This document shows, piece by piece, positions 48,963 to 58,519 of a stretch of DNA of 64,000 nt. The notes beneath the pieces are model-generated. The model was not told the DNA's origin. It worked only from the letters and a program-made list of their open reading frames with translations, and did not search any database. Position 1 is the stretch's first letter. Each line of letters starts with the position of its first letter. Position numbers and translations under genes: made by a program. This DNA is from Kribbella sp. CA-293567 (GTDB lineage: Bacteria > Actinomycetota > Actinomycetes > Propionibacteriales > Kribbellaceae): NCBI RefSeq assembly GCF_027627575.1, contig NZ_CP114065.1:496001-560000 (forward strand). The letters are read 5' to 3'.

Positions 48963-49979
48963 TCACTCCCGACATCCGGCGTCTCGTCCGGCCGTCTCCG
49001 TCCCGGAGCCGGAGCCGGAGCCGGAGTACAGCCGAGCCACCTCGGCGAAAGCCTGTTTCGGCAGCCAGTGCCCAGGGTCGTCGGCGGAGATCCGGACCAC
49101 GCCGAAGCCGGCCAGGTCGAGATCGAGGAGCGGGTCGGCGCTGTGCGGGAAGTCGGCCATCGAGAAGGTGAAGACGAAGCAGCCGTGCACGCCGCGGGCG
49201 GCGTACAGGGTGATCAACTCTGCCAGGTACGCCGCCTGGGTCGCCTCGTCGCGGACGTGTCCGGGCTTGATCGTCGGTGGGTTCGCGAACCAGTTCACGG
49301 CCAGGAAGGAACCGGGTCCCCGCTGATCGGCGCCGGCGAACGAGCCGCAGCCGAACTCGGTGACGACCACCGGCTTGGTTGTCTCGGCCACCAACCGGTC
49401 CAGCCGCGCGGCGTACGCGGCGGGGTCGTTGCCGAACCGGTAGAGATTGACCCCGACGAGGTCGAAACCGGACCAGTCGACCTGCTCCCAGTAGCCGGCG
49501 GCGTACGTGATCGGACCGTGGAACTGCCCCCGGGCGGTGGCCAGCGCCGAGCGCAGCAACACGTTGAGCTTCCGCGTGATCCGGCGGTCGAAGAAGCGCC
49601 GCCAGCGGATGAGTACCTGAACGCGCAGGAAGAGCCATCGTCCCGGGAGCATGCCCCGCGAGGTCAGGGAGAACTCGCTGCCGAGCAGCAGGGTGACTCT
49701 GCCGGGGTGGCGCCTGCGCAGTTCCTCGGCCGCGACCGCGGTCCGGCTCAGCTGGGCGAGCAGCTCGGCTCGTGGCCGGTCGGCGAGGTACGGCCGGAGA
49801 TAGACGTCGAGCCCCAGTTCGAGCGCGTACTCCGCCGCCGCTACCTGCCGCTCGGTGTCCGTGTCGATCAGCATCACCGTCGTGCAGTGCAGCTGCTCGG
49901 CAATGGCCCGCAGATCACGCCGTACCGCGTGAGTGGTGGCAGCAGGGACGTAGGAGATGCCGCGGAGCTGCAGAGTCAT
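48963..49979 (-). CDS. TIM-barrel glycosidase-like protein
   Basis: A 338-aa soluble protein with beta-alpha barrel signs: [45 protein letters not shown] (typical beta4 segment) and [17 protein letters not shown], in which Glu is at the position of a glycosidase nucleophile. The C-terminus has a Gly/Ser tail. No signal peptide is seen, so it acts inside the cell. It could be a glycoside hydrolase of unassigned family; substrate unknown. ATG 49979 lies directly after GGGGAG, an unusually short ribosome-site spacing. Confidence 0.65.
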   Translation of the reverse strand: MTLQLRGISYVPAATTHAVRRDLRAIAEQLHCTTVMLIDTDTERQVAAAEYALELGLDVYLRPYLADRPRAELLAQLSRTAVAAEELRRRHPGRVTLLLGSEFSLTSRGMLPGRWLFLRVQVLIRWRRFFDRRITRKLNVLLRSALATARGQFHGPITYAAGYWEQVDWSGFDLVGVNLYRFGNDPAAYAARLDRLVAETTKPVVVTEFGCGSFAGADQRGPGSFLAVNWFANPPTIKPGHVRDEATQAAYLAELITLYAARGVHGCFVFTFSMADFPHSADPLLDLDLAGFGVVRISADDPGHWLPKQAFAEVARLYSGSGSGSGTETAGRDAGCRE

Positions 49980-50111
49980 CTCCCCAGTGTCGGGTCGCCG
50001 GCAGAGACTTTGGTCTCTGATTCGGGTCCATCGGAACCCAACCAGCATCGGAAGTGGTCTGCATCACTACGCTGAGGCTGACTTCAGTGACCTTCGGAAG
50101 GACCCTGACCC

Positions 50112-51326
50112 ATGGCTGCCGACAAGTCTGTCCGCAGAGTTGCCCTTCTCACCGCGGGTGGGCTCGCGCCCTGCCTGTCGTCCGCCGTCGGCGGGCTGAT
50201 CGAGCGCTACAGCGAAGTTGCGCCCGACGTGGAGATCATCGCCTACCTGAACGGGTACCACGGTCTGCTCAGCGGCCGGCACCTCGAGATCACCCCGGAG
50301 GTCCGGGCCAAGGCTGGTCTGCTGCACAAGTTCGGCGGCAGCCCGATCGGCAACAGCCGGGTGAAGCTGACCAACGCCGCCGACCTGGTCAAGCGTGGCC
50401 TGATCGCCGACGGTCAGAACGCGCTGCAGGTGGCGGCCGAGCGGCTGGTCGCCGACGGCGTCGACGTCCTGCACACCATCGGCGGTGACGACACCAACAC
50501 CACCGCGGCCGACCTGGCGGCGTACCTGCTGGAGCACGACTACGACCTGACCGTGGTCGGCCTGCCGAAGACGATCGACAACGACGTGATCCCGATCAAG
50601 CAGAGCCTGGGTGCCTGGACCGCGGCCGAGCAGGGCGCGCTGTTCGCCCGCAACGTGATCGCCGAGCACAGCTCGAACCCGCGGATGCTCGTCGTCCACG
50701 AGGTGATGGGCCGCAACTGCGGCTGGCTGACCGCGGCCACCGCGGCGGAGTACCGCAAGTGGGTCACCGCGCAGGAGTGGAACCCGGGCATCGGCCTGGA
50801 CGCCGGCGGCTGGGACGTACACGCGGTTTACGTGCCTGAGGCAACCATCGACCTGGACGCCGAGGCCGAGCGGCTGCGGGCGGTGATGGACGAGAACGAC
50901 TGCGTCACGATCTTCCTGTCCGAGGGCGCCGGCGTACCGTCGATCGTGGCCGAGCTGGAGGCGCGCGGCGAGGAGGTGCCGCGGGACCCGTTCGGGCACG
51001 TCAAACTCGACACGATCAACCCGGGCGCCTGGTTCGCCAAGCAGTTCGCCGAGCGGATCGGCGCGGAGAAGACGATGGTGCAGAAGAGCGGCTACTTCAG
51101 CCGCTCGGCCGCCGCGAACGACGCCGACCTCGCGCTGATCAAGCAGTGCACCGACTACGCCGTCGACGCGGCCCTGCGCGGCGAGAGCGGCGTGGTCGGC
51201 CACGACGAGGAGCGCGGTGACGAACTGCGCGCGATCGAGTTCCCGCGGATCGCCGGTGGCAAGGAGTTCGACCCGAGCGTGGAGTGGTTCACCGAGCTGC
51301 TCAGCGACATCGGGCAGACCAAGTAG
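50112..51326 (+). CDS. pfkA: Pyrophosphate-dependent 6-phosphofructokinase
   Basis: A 404-aa glycolytic enzyme that phosphorylates fructose 6-phosphate reversibly using PPi. GGDDTNT (124-130) and PKTIDND (152-158) are the diagnostic motifs: the second Asp of GGDD and the Lys of PKTIDND specify PPi rather than ATP. HEVMGRNCGWL and the SGYFSRSA sugar-phosphate segment are present. The ATG at 50112 follows GGAAGGACC. It is a single gene, divergent from the glycosidase-like protein and convergent with the phosphatase. Confidence 0.93.
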   Translation: MAADKSVRRVALLTAGGLAPCLSSAVGGLIERYSEVAPDVEIIAYLNGYHGLLSGRHLEITPEVRAKAGLLHKFGGSPIGNSRVKLTNAADLVKRGLIADGQNALQVAAERLVADGVDVLHTIGGDDTNTTAADLAAYLLEHDYDLTVVGLPKTIDNDVIPIKQSLGAWTAAEQGALFARNVIAEHSSNPRMLVVHEVMGRNCGWLTAATAAEYRKWVTAQEWNPGIGLDAGGWDVHAVYVPEATIDLDAEAERLRAVMDENDCVTIFLSEGAGVPSIVAELEARGEEVPRDPFGHVKLDTINPGAWFAKQFAERIGAEKTMVQKSGYFSRSAAANDADLALIKQCTDYAVDAALRGESGVVGHDEERGDELRAIEFPRIAGGKEFDPSVEWFTELLSDIGQTK

Positions 51327-51342
51327 CAGGCAGCACCGCGAG

Positions 51343-51783
51343 TTACGTCGAGAGGCGGCCGACCCAGAGGTCGGCCGCTTTCTCTATCTGGTCCAGTACG
51401 TCGTCGAAGCCGGCGTCCTCGCCGTAGTACGGATCCGGTACGTCGTCGCCGGCGAACAGCTCGATCGGTACGGCGGTGTCGCTGCCGCCGCGTCGCCGCA
51501 GAGCCGTCAGGTGCCCGGAGTCCATCGCCAGCACGAGATCGCGCTCGAGCCACCAGCTGCCGCGGAACTCCTGGGCGCGGTGCGCGCTTCCGTCGTACCC
51601 ACGGCGGGCAAGAGCGGCCGCGGCGCGGGAGTCCATCGGGTCGCCGCTGTGCCAGTCGTCGGTACCGGAGCTCGTCACCACGACGTCCTCGATCCCCGCC
51701 TCGGCGAGCTTGGCGCGCAGCACCACCTCGCCGACCGGGGACCGGCAGATGTTGCCGGTGCAGACCACTTCGACATGCCTCAC
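51343..51783 (-). CDS. Low-molecular-weight protein-tyrosine phosphatase
   Basis: A 146-aa cytosolic phosphatase. The P-loop CTGNICRS (Cys8 to Arg14 in CX5R) opens the protein, and the general-acid loop DPYYGEDAGFDDVLD lies near 117-131. It removes phosphate from tyrosine or small molecules. The ATG at 51783 gives the family's normal N-terminus (RHVEVVCTGN). It follows the holin-like gene by 7 bases, so the two are probably co-transcribed. Confidence 0.92.
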   Translation of the reverse strand: MRHVEVVCTGNICRSPVGEVVLRAKLAEAGIEDVVVTSSGTDDWHSGDPMDSRAAAALARRGYDGSAHRAQEFRGSWWLERDLVLAMDSGHLTALRRRGGSDTAVPIELFAGDDVPDPYYGEDAGFDDVLDQIEKAADLWVGRLST

Positions 51784-51790
51784 GGCAGGA

Positions 51791-52177
51791 TCACCGGATC
51801 TCGGCCTTGTCCGGCAGGACCACGTTCAGCAGCATCCCGACCAGGGTGATGACCAGCGACCCGAGCAGCGCGGCCCCGAAGCCGTCGACGTGGAACTGGA
51901 CGTCCAGCTTGTCGGTGATCCACGACGTCAGCAGCAGCATCAGCGCGTTGATCACGAAGATCAGCAGACCCAGCGTGAGGATGATGAACGGCAGCGAGAT
52001 CAGCTTCGCGATCGGCTTCACCACCGCGTTCACCGCCCCGAAGATAGCGGCCACGATCAGCAGCGCCAGCACCCGGCGGCCGGTGGTCGCACCCTGCAGG
52101 GTGATTCCACTGACGACCCAGCTGGCCACCGCCAGTGCCACCGCGTTGGCCAGCAGCTTGATGATCAAGTTCTTCAT
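51791..52177 (-). CDS. Holin-4-2-like (DUF of YvlD type) membrane protein
   Basis: A 128-aa protein with four hydrophobic helices and the pattern AIFGAVNAVVKPIAKLISLP, then FIILTLGLLIFVINALMLLL, of the phage_holin_4_2/YvlD family. Despite the name, chromosomal members are ordinary membrane proteins of unknown function and no phage genes are nearby. The ATG is at 52177. It probably forms an operon with the phosphatase 7 bases downstream. Confidence 0.85.
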   Translation of the reverse strand: MKNLIIKLLANAVALAVASWVVSGITLQGATTGRRVLALLIVAAIFGAVNAVVKPIAKLISLPFIILTLGLLIFVINALMLLLTSWITDKLDVQFHVDGFGAALLGSLVITLVGMLLNVVLPDKAEIR

Positions 52178-52268
52178 ACCCCGATCCTGCCACCCCGCTG
52201 TTCACCGCAAGCCCACCACGCCGGAAGTGGATCCGGGCCGGCGCCGGCTGCGTCCGAGCAGGGGTGAG

Positions 52269-52937
52269 TCAGGAGGAGGGGGTGGCGATGGCCTCGAGCA
52301 GGGATTCCTCGGCGCCGGCCAGGTGCCGGCGGAGCTCTTCGACGCACTCGTCCAGGTCGCCCTTCTCCAGCAGGCGGACCAGCTTGCGGTGCGAGGCGAC
52401 CTGCTGCTTGGCGTCCTGGCGCAGCGCGTCCACCCGGGCGAGCGCGAGTCTGGCCTCGCCGGTGATCGAGTCGGCGGTGGCGGTGAGGCGTTCACTGCCG
52501 GTGAGCGCGACCAGGCTGTGGTGGATCGCGAGATGCGTCTCGGTCATCGCCTCGGGGTCGGCACCTTCCTTGGCGGTCGCCGCGAAGGTGCGCATCGCGG
52601 CCCGGACCCGCTCCCGCGCGGTCTCGTCGGCGTCGAACCAGGCCCTGATCCCGGCCGACTCGAGCACGAACCGGGCCCGGCAGATGTCGGCCACCGCGGC
52701 CGGGTGCAGGATCGCGACGCTGACGCCCTTGTTCGGTTCGCGGACCGCGAGGCCCTCGGTGACCAGCATCGTCATGGCTTCCCGGACCGTACTGCGGGCC
52801 ACCCCGAGCGCCTCGGCCAGCGGTTGCTCTCGCAACGGGGTACCCGGTTCGAGATCGCCGGCGAAGAGGGCGGCCCGGAGCGCGTCGACGACCCGGTCCA
52901 CCGTGGTCGAGCGGTCAACCCGCAGCCGTTCGTACAT
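52269..52937 (-). CDS. GntR/FadR-family regulator
   Basis: A 222-aa regulator. The winged helix (about 10-75, LAEALGVARSTVREAMTMLV) is followed by an FCD-type helical domain with probable metal-ligand residues (ETHLAIHHSLVALTG). The ligand is probably an organic or amino acid. It stands between the holin-like gene and a divergent wall-hydrolase gene; neither is an obvious target. A FadR-type palindrome does occur at 55360, upstream of the dimethylargininase gene (possible link, inference). Confidence 0.87.
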   Translation of the reverse strand: MYERLRVDRSTTVDRVVDALRAALFAGDLEPGTPLREQPLAEALGVARSTVREAMTMLVTEGLAVREPNKGVSVAILHPAAVADICRARFVLESAGIRAWFDADETARERVRAAMRTFAATAKEGADPEAMTETHLAIHHSLVALTGSERLTATADSITGEARLALARVDALRQDAKQQVASHRKLVRLLEKGDLDECVEELRRHLAGAEESLLEAIATPSS

Positions 52938-53089
52938 GGATCGATTCTCGTCCAGTCAGGGGCCGTTGTCGCGTCCGGCACGGTCCGGAGGACCGGTCGG
53001 ACGCCAACCTGTGGATAACTCTCGACATAATGACCTGGTTTTCGGGCAGTCTTTGACGCAGTGGCCGCCCCTCGAGCAAGGAGAGCACC

Positions 53090-54673
53090 GTGGGTGACAG
53101 CAAGGCGATGCCGGTCGTCGGTAGCGTCATGCTCATCTTGCTCCTTCCACTGCTGCTGGTGATCGCGATGCTGGTCGGCGTGGTGAGCGGGATGGACAGT
53201 GCCGCGGCCTGTTCGCCGAGCGCGCCGAGCGAGTCGTCGATGGCCTGGCCGACCGACAAGACCGCGCCCGACCAGGGCTGGGACGACGACGGCGACGAGA
53301 AGCACAAGGGGATGGACTTCGTCGTCGACAAGGGCAGCAAGGTGTACGCCGTCGAGGCCGGCAAGGTGAAGTCGGTCAGCGGCGACTGGATCAAGATCGA
53401 GCACGGTGAGGGTCTGGAGACCTGGTACCAGTTCTTCCAGGAGAAGATGGTCAACCGGGGTGACGAGGTCACCCGCGGCCAGGTGATCGGGCTGTCGGGC
53501 GAAGGCAACGAGTCCGCGCCGGGCAAGAGCGGCGCCCACCTGCACTTCGAGGTCTGGGCCCAGGGCGACAGTGGCGGCGCGCTCAAGCAGGCCGACCCGG
53601 CCCCGCTCTTCGCCGGCGGCAGCACCGCCGGTACGGCGGGTGGCAGCGGCTGTGGCTGCGGCGGCGCGGGCGGCCCCCTGGTCGGCGGCAGCAACCAGGA
53701 GAAGGCGTTCAACTTCCTGGTCTCCTCCGGCTACAGCAAGGAGCAGGCCGCCGGCATCGTCGGCAACATGATCCACGAGTCGAGCGTCGAGCCCATGCGG
53801 CTCAACGGCACCACCTCAGGGGTCAAGACGCCGGCCGCGACGGCGGCGGGGCTGGGCAACAAGGCCTGGGGAATCGTCCAGTGGTATCCGGCCAGCAAGA
53901 TGATCAACCCGTCCCGGGCGGCGGGTGCCAGCTTCGAGACGATCGAGACCCTCGAGCACCAGCTCAACTTCCTGGTCCGCCAGCTCGACGGCACCGGACC
54001 GGTCGCGCTGCCTGCGGTCGGCCGGAAGATGAAGGCGGCCAAGACGGTCGACGACGCCGCCTACATCTTCGCCCATGACTACGAGATCTTCACGCTCAAC
54101 GACAACGACCCGGAGTACGCGCGCCGCCAGGCGACCGCGCGGCAGGTGTTCACCACGTTCGGCGGCGGCGCGGCGCCGGCCGGCAACCCCGGCTCGGGCC
54201 CGGCGACCGGCTGCGCGGCCGGCAGCGGCAACATCGCTGCGGTCGCGATGTCGCTGGCCTGGCCCGAAGGCGGGCACGGGAAGAACAAGAGCGACGCGAC
54301 GCCCGCCTTCCAGGCGGCACTGCCGAAGTACAACAGCACCAACGGGTACGAGGTGTGGAGCGACTGCGGCCGGTTCGTGGCCACCGTGATGCGGATGAGC
54401 GGAGCCGACCCGGAGTACCCGATGGTCTCCACCGGGGTCCAGGACACCTATCTGCGGACCTCCGGCAAGTACGACGTGTTCGACGAGATCACCATCGCCC
54501 AGCTGCAACCCGGGGACATCTTCATTGGCACCGGCCACACCTACATGTTCGTCGGCTCGTACGGCAAGTACAACTCGGTCGCCGGCTCGCTGGGGGACCA
54601 TGTCCCGGAGGCGGGCTACGCCTACAACGTCGGCAAGTCCAAGCAGTTCGCCGTCGCCCGGCTGAAGAAGTAG
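53090..54673 (+). CDS. Three-domain peptidoglycan hydrolase
   Basis: A 527-aa membrane-anchored or exported wall enzyme. A helix at about 8-30 is followed by an M23 endopeptidase-like domain with HKGMDFVVDKG and GAHLHFEVW (His/Asp metal motifs), a Gly-rich linker with GCGCGG, a phage-tail-lysozyme-type domain (AAGIVGNMIHESSVEPMRLN with catalytic Glu) and an NlpC/CHAP-like C-terminus (WSDCGRFVATVMRMSGAD with Cys; GTGHTYMFVG with His). It should cut both glycan and peptide. GTG 53090 has AAGGAG upstream. A membrane partner follows 10 bases later. Confidence 0.85.
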   Translation: MGDSKAMPVVGSVMLILLLPLLLVIAMLVGVVSGMDSAAACSPSAPSESSMAWPTDKTAPDQGWDDDGDEKHKGMDFVVDKGSKVYAVEAGKVKSVSGDWIKIEHGEGLETWYQFFQEKMVNRGDEVTRGQVIGLSGEGNESAPGKSGAHLHFEVWAQGDSGGALKQADPAPLFAGGSTAGTAGGSGCGCGGAGGPLVGGSNQEKAFNFLVSSGYSKEQAAGIVGNMIHESSVEPMRLNGTTSGVKTPAATAAGLGNKAWGIVQWYPASKMINPSRAAGASFETIETLEHQLNFLVRQLDGTGPVALPAVGRKMKAAKTVDDAAYIFAHDYEIFTLNDNDPEYARRQATARQVFTTFGGGAAPAGNPGSGPATGCAAGSGNIAAVAMSLAWPEGGHGKNKSDATPAFQAALPKYNSTNGYEVWSDCGRFVATVMRMSGADPEYPMVSTGVQDTYLRTSGKYDVFDEITIAQLQPGDIFIGTGHTYMFVGSYGKYNSVAGSLGDHVPEAGYAYNVGKSKQFAVARLKK

Positions 54674-54683
54674 GGAGCAGAAG

Positions 54684-55298
54684 ATGGAGGAGGACGGCCG
54701 GCGGACGCTGGTGATCGGCGCGGTGTCCCTGCTGATGGTGGTCGTGCTGGTCGGGGGTTTCCTGATCTGGCGGCACGACCCGAAGGCGGAGCTGACCGTG
54801 AAGTCGATCCCCAACGACCTCACCCTCACGCTGGACGGGCAGCCGATCGCCGCCAACGGCAAGGTCGACGTCCGGCCCGGGACGCACACGCTGGTCGGCA
54901 CCCGCGAGGGCTTCCAGACCTACAGCCAGACGTTCACCGTGCGCGGCAAGGACCCGGTCTCGGCGACGGTCTACCTCTACGCCAACGGGCCGGTCGGGGT
55001 CGAGTGGGGCAGGAACAACCCGGAGCAGGAGCTCGAGACCGAGGCCGAGGCGGGCCGGCGGTACGACGAGATCCAGCGCCGGCTGGCGGCGAAGTACCCG
55101 GTGCTCCAGCAGTTGCCCTACATCGGGCCGGACTTCAAGGCGACCTACGAGGCCTCCAAGTCGGACCCCACGAACCCCGAGGCGATCTCGCTCAAGATCT
55201 CCGTCTTCGGTCCGGACGGCAAGAAAGAGGCGCTGGAGTGGATCACCGGCAACGGCTGGAATCCGGCCTCGCTGGACATCATCTACGCCACCGGCTGA
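54684..55298 (+). CDS. Membrane-anchored PEGA-like protein
   Basis: A 204-aa protein with one N-terminal helix (about 8-29), then a short beta domain (PNDLTLTLDGQPIAANGKVD, VRPGTHTLVGTREGF) resembling PEGA surface domains, a charged helix (EQELETEAEAGRRYDEIQRR) and a C-terminal beta segment. It has no catalytic motif. Its start lies 10 bases after the wall-hydrolase stop with AGGGAGCAG between, so it probably anchors or guides that enzyme at the cell wall (inference). Confidence 0.65.
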   Translation: MEEDGRRTLVIGAVSLLMVVVLVGGFLIWRHDPKAELTVKSIPNDLTLTLDGQPIAANGKVDVRPGTHTLVGTREGFQTYSQTFTVRGKDPVSATVYLYANGPVGVEWGRNNPEQELETEAEAGRRYDEIQRRLAAKYPVLQQLPYIGPDFKATYEASKSDPTNPEAISLKISVFGPDGKKEALEWITGNGWNPASLDIIYATG

Positions 55299-55328
55299 GC
55301 CGCGCCGGCGGCAGTGACCGAGGTCGTA

Positions 55329-55378
55329 TTGACGCGATTAAGGCAACCCTGCACACTGACTGATTGTCGGACAATCAG
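55329..55378 (+). promoter_or_regulatory. Promoter and palindrome of the dimethylargininase gene
   Basis: TTGACG (55329-55334) and CACACT (55352-55357) with a 17-base spacer form a candidate promoter. CTGATTGTC-G-GACAATCAG (55360-55378) is a perfect 9-bp-arm palindrome starting two bases after the -10. The TTGTC-n-GACAA core fits FadR-type GntR regulators. Confidence 0.6.
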
Positions 55379-55417
55379 GGGATCGGTCAATCCGGTCCGA
55401 GCGCAAGAGGTGGATAC

Positions 55418-56290
55418 ATGGGTCAGCCGCTGGGGTGGGGTCACCGCTATCTGATGGTCCGGCCGGATCATTTCCGGATCGACTACGTGATCAATCCGTA
55501 CATGTCGACCCAGGATCAGCCCGACCCTGAACTGTCCCTCAAGCAGTGGGACTCGCTGCGGCAGGCGATCGTCGACGCCGGCGGTGAGGTCGAGGTGCTG
55601 GCCCAGCGCGAGGACTCGCCGGACATGGTCTACGCGATGAACCTCGGTCTGGCCACCGCGCAGGGCAAGGCGATGCTGTCGCACATGCGGTTCGAGCCGC
55701 GCCGCAAGGAGTCGCTGACCGCGGCCGAGTGGTTCACGGCGCAGGACTTCGAGCTGAAGCGGACCGGCGGCGACGGTGTCGGACCGCACTTCGAGTCCGG
55801 TGACGCCTTCGTCTTCGGCGACAGCCTGGTGGTTGGCTACGGCCCGCGGACCGAGGCCGACGCGCTCAAGCACCTGGCAACGGAGTGGAACGTACGGGTC
55901 CGCGGCCTGCGCATCCAGCACGAAGGCATGTACCACCTCGACCTGCCGTTCTGCCCGGTCGACAGCACCCACGCGATGGTCTACCCGCCGGCTCTCGACC
56001 AGGCCAGCCAGGCCGAGCTGTTCGGGATCGTGCCGGACCCGATCGTGCTCACCGACGAGGAGGCGTTCGCGTTCAGCGGCAACTCGCTGGTGGTGCACGA
56101 GACGATCATCATGCCGGCCTGCTCGCCGCGGCTGCGGGAGATCATGACCGGCCTCGGCCTGCGGGTCGTCGTCCTGGACCTGTCGGAGTTCCACAAGGGT
56201 GGCGGGTCCGCGCGCTGCATGACCAACCCCCTCGATTTCGACCTTGCTCCCGCCGGCGTCGCCGGGGGCGAGGTCGTTCTGCCCGGCTAG
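55418..56290 (+). CDS. ddaH: Dimethylargininase / arginine-deiminase-family enzyme
   Basis: A 290-aa amidinotransferase-fold hydrolase. MVRPDHFRIDYVINPYMS opens the fold; the catalytic His is in GMYHLDLPF; and the nucleophilic Cys lies in GGGSARCMTNPL near the C-terminus. By family it converts N-omega-dimethylarginine or arginine to citrulline. The ATG at 55418 has GAGGTGG five bases upstream. A strong palindrome at the likely transcription start implies repression by a GntR-type protein. Confidence 0.88.
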   Translation: MGQPLGWGHRYLMVRPDHFRIDYVINPYMSTQDQPDPELSLKQWDSLRQAIVDAGGEVEVLAQREDSPDMVYAMNLGLATAQGKAMLSHMRFEPRRKESLTAAEWFTAQDFELKRTGGDGVGPHFESGDAFVFGDSLVVGYGPRTEADALKHLATEWNVRVRGLRIQHEGMYHLDLPFCPVDSTHAMVYPPALDQASQAELFGIVPDPIVLTDEEAFAFSGNSLVVHETIIMPACSPRLREIMTGLGLRVVVLDLSEFHKGGGSARCMTNPLDFDLAPAGVAGGEVVLPG

Positions 56291-56481
56291 TCCAAACCGC
56301 CGGTACGGCCAGGTGTCGGCCGGGCGCCTGCCCAACGTTCAGCGAGTTTGCTGGACGAATGAGCGGGTTGCCCGGCCATTTTGATGCCTGGCTGACGGCA
56401 CCGGCCGGTAGGCACTGCGCAATTTGTCCAGTGCGATGCCATGGGGTTCTAAGCCGGCGACGTTGGAGCTAGCCTGCGGGC

Positions 56482-57564
56482 ATGACGACCCCTCAGGATG
56501 AGGTCCGGTTCCGTTCCGTGCTGGATGATGTCGCGGCTTACAAGCCGGGCAAGCCGCCGGAGCGCACCGACGGCCGCCCGACGTTCAAGCTGTCCAGCAA
56601 CGAGAACCCGTATCCGCCGCTGCCGGGCGTGCTCGCTGCCGCCACCGAGGCCGCCGCGAACATGAACCGCTACCCCGACATGGGTGCGTTGCCACTGCTC
56701 GAGGCGCTGTCGGAGCGGTTCGGCGTACCGGTCTCGGATCTGGCCGTCGGGACGGGCTCGGTCGCCGTGCTCTACCACCTCATGCAGGCCACCTGTGGTG
56801 AGGGCGACGAGGTCGTCTATGCCTGGCGTTCGTTCGAGGCGTACCCGATCGCGGTCCAGCTGACCGGTGCGACCTCCGTCCGGGTCCCGCTGACCGAGGA
56901 CGCGCGGCACGACCTCAAGGCGATGGAGGCCGCCATCACCGAGCGGACCCGCGTCGTCCTGGTCTGTACGCCGAACAACCCGACCGGCCCGGCGGTCCGG
57001 CGCGAAGAGCTGATCGCGTTCCTGGACGCCGTACCGCGCAACGTGCTGGTCGTGCTGGACGAGGCCTACCGCGAGTTCGTCCGGGAGCCGGAGACGCCCG
57101 ACTGCGTCGAGATGTACCGGGACCGGCCGAACGTCGTCGTCCTGCGCACCTTCTCGAAGGCCTACGGGCTGGCCGGCTTCCGGATCGGCTACGCGATCGC
57201 GCATCCGCCGGTGATCGCCGCGATCCGCAAGTGCGCGCTGCCGTTCGGCGTCAGCGAGATCGCCCAGGCCGCCGCGATCGCGTCGCTGCGGGCCGAGCAG
57301 GAACTGCTGGGCCGGGTCGAGGACCTGGTGGCCGAGCGGACCCGGGTGGTCGGCGAACTCCGCGCGGCCGGCTGGGAGGTGCCCGAGACGCACGCGAACT
57401 TCGTCTGGATGCCGCTCGGCGACGAGACTCTCGCCTTCGCCGAGGCGGTCCAGGCCGAAGGCGTCTCGGTCCGGCCGTTCCCGGGTGAGGGCGCCCGGGT
57501 GACGATCGGCGAGCGCGAGGCCAACGACCTGTTCCTGACGATCGCGTGCGCCTGGCGCCGGTGA
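56482..57564 (+). CDS. hisC: Histidinol-phosphate/aromatic aminotransferase (HisC type)
   Basis: A 360-aa PLP enzyme, fold type I. It shows the N-terminal [26 protein letters not shown], the Asp in [11 protein letters not shown] and the PLP lysine in [17 protein letters not shown]. Similarity to actinobacterial HisC2/Pat proteins suggests an aromatic amino-acid transaminase. No other histidine gene is near, which favours that reading over histidine synthesis. The ATG at 56482 is clear. The stop overlaps the start of an SDR gene (GTGA). Confidence 0.9.
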   Translation: MTTPQDEVRFRSVLDDVAAYKPGKPPERTDGRPTFKLSSNENPYPPLPGVLAAATEAAANMNRYPDMGALPLLEALSERFGVPVSDLAVGTGSVAVLYHLMQATCGEGDEVVYAWRSFEAYPIAVQLTGATSVRVPLTEDARHDLKAMEAAITERTRVVLVCTPNNPTGPAVRREELIAFLDAVPRNVLVVLDEAYREFVREPETPDCVEMYRDRPNVVVLRTFSKAYGLAGFRIGYAIAHPPVIAAIRKCALPFGVSEIAQAAAIASLRAEQELLGRVEDLVAERTRVVGELRAAGWEVPETHANFVWMPLGDETLAFAEAVQAEGVSVRPFPGEGARVTIGEREANDLFLTIACAWRR

Positions 57565-58304
57565 GAAACCTGATCTGGATCTCGGGCGCCTCGTCCGGGA
57601 TCGGTGCGGCGCTCGCCGCCAGTACGCCGTACGCCGAGGCGCGGGTGATCGACCTGTCCCGGAGGGGTGGAGTGGTCGAGCACTTCGCGGCGGACCTGGC
57701 CGATCCGGCGGACTGGCAGCGGGTCGAGGAGCACTTCGTCGCGGAGCTGGCCGGGTTCGACGGCGAGCGGGTGATCTTCGTGCACAACGCCGGCACGGTG
57801 GTCCCGATCGGGCCGGCCGCGACGGTGGATCCCGCCGCCTATACGCAGGCGGTGCTGCTGAACTCGGCGGCGCCGCAGGTGCTCGGTCGGGCGTTTCTGC
57901 GGGCGACCGCTCGGCTGGACTGCGAGAAGCACCTGGTGATGCTGTCGTCGGGCGCCGCGTCCAAGGCGTACCCAGGATGGTCGGCGTACAACGCGGGCAA
58001 GGCGGCCGTCGAGCACTGGGTTCGCACGGTCGGGCTCGAAGAGGTTGCCGAGGGCAAGGAAAGCGGCGGTTCGGTGAAGGGGTGCCGGGTGGTCGCGGTG
58101 GCGCCGGGAGTGGTGGACACGGCGATGCAGGGTGAGATCCGGGCCGTGGACGAGCAGGACTTCCCTGCCGTCGAGCGGTTTCGTGAGCTGAAGCGCTCCG
58201 GCGGACTGACCACACCGGAGGAGGCGGCGGCCGGGCTGTGGGCGGTCATCGCCGCGCAGTACCCGACCGGCAGTGTGCTCGATCTCCGCGAGCTGCCCAG
58301 CTGA
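57561..58304 (+). CDS. Short-chain dehydrogenase/reductase
   Basis: A 247-aa NAD(P)-dependent oxidoreductase. The cofactor motif is [15 protein letters not shown] (GxxxGxG), HNAG follows in [13 protein letters not shown], and the catalytic Ser-Tyr-Lys is in [25 protein letters not shown]. The acidic residue after beta2 (VIDLSRRGG) hints at NADH or sepiapterin-reductase-like use. It is translationally coupled to the aminotransferase by the GTGA overlap (a GTG at 57546 is an alternative). The substrate is unknown. Confidence 0.87.
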   Translation: MRNLIWISGASSGIGAALAASTPYAEARVIDLSRRGGVVEHFAADLADPADWQRVEEHFVAELAGFDGERVIFVHNAGTVVPIGPAATVDPAAYTQAVLLNSAAPQVLGRAFLRATARLDCEKHLVMLSSGAASKAYPGWSAYNAGKAAVEHWVRTVGLEEVAEGKESGGSVKGCRVVAVAPGVVDTAMQGEIRAVDEQDFPAVERFRELKRSGGLTTPEEAAAGLWAVIAAQYPTGSVLDLRELPS

Positions 58305-58331
58305 TCTGGGCTGGTTGAGCCAGTCGGCACG

Positions 58332-58371
58332 CACTCGCCCGGCCCCCGCTGGGACGGGGGCCGGGCGAGTG
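58332..58371 (+). terminator. Strong terminator after the SDR gene
   Basis: A 17-bp perfect GC-rich stem (58332-58348 with 58355-58371) and 6-base loop lies 28 bases after the SDR stop codon. Confidence 0.8.
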
Positions 58372-58398
58372 TCGTACACAGAACTGCTGAGAGCCAGA

Positions 58399-58444
58399 GA
58401 AGCGGCACCGGGAAGGAGTGAGGCTTACTTCCCGATGCCGCTTC
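58399..58444 (-). terminator. Hairpin 3' of the tandem-module secreted gene
   Basis: GAAGCGGCA (58399-58407) pairs with TGCCGCTTC (58436-58444), and inner GGAAG (58411) pairs with CTTCC (58428), separated by an internal loop. It lies 75 bases 3' of the minus-strand gene at 58520. Confidence 0.55.
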
Positions 58445-58519
58445 AAGGTAGTGCTACCGGTTGATCACCCCACCGAGGCGATCCGTCCGGTGTCCCGCAT
58501 CACAGACCAGGGAGGGAGG

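Noticed and set aside
51791..52177. Holin-like protein as a sign of a prophage
   Set aside because: The family is common in bacterial chromosomes and no phage structural, integrase or lysis genes surround it.
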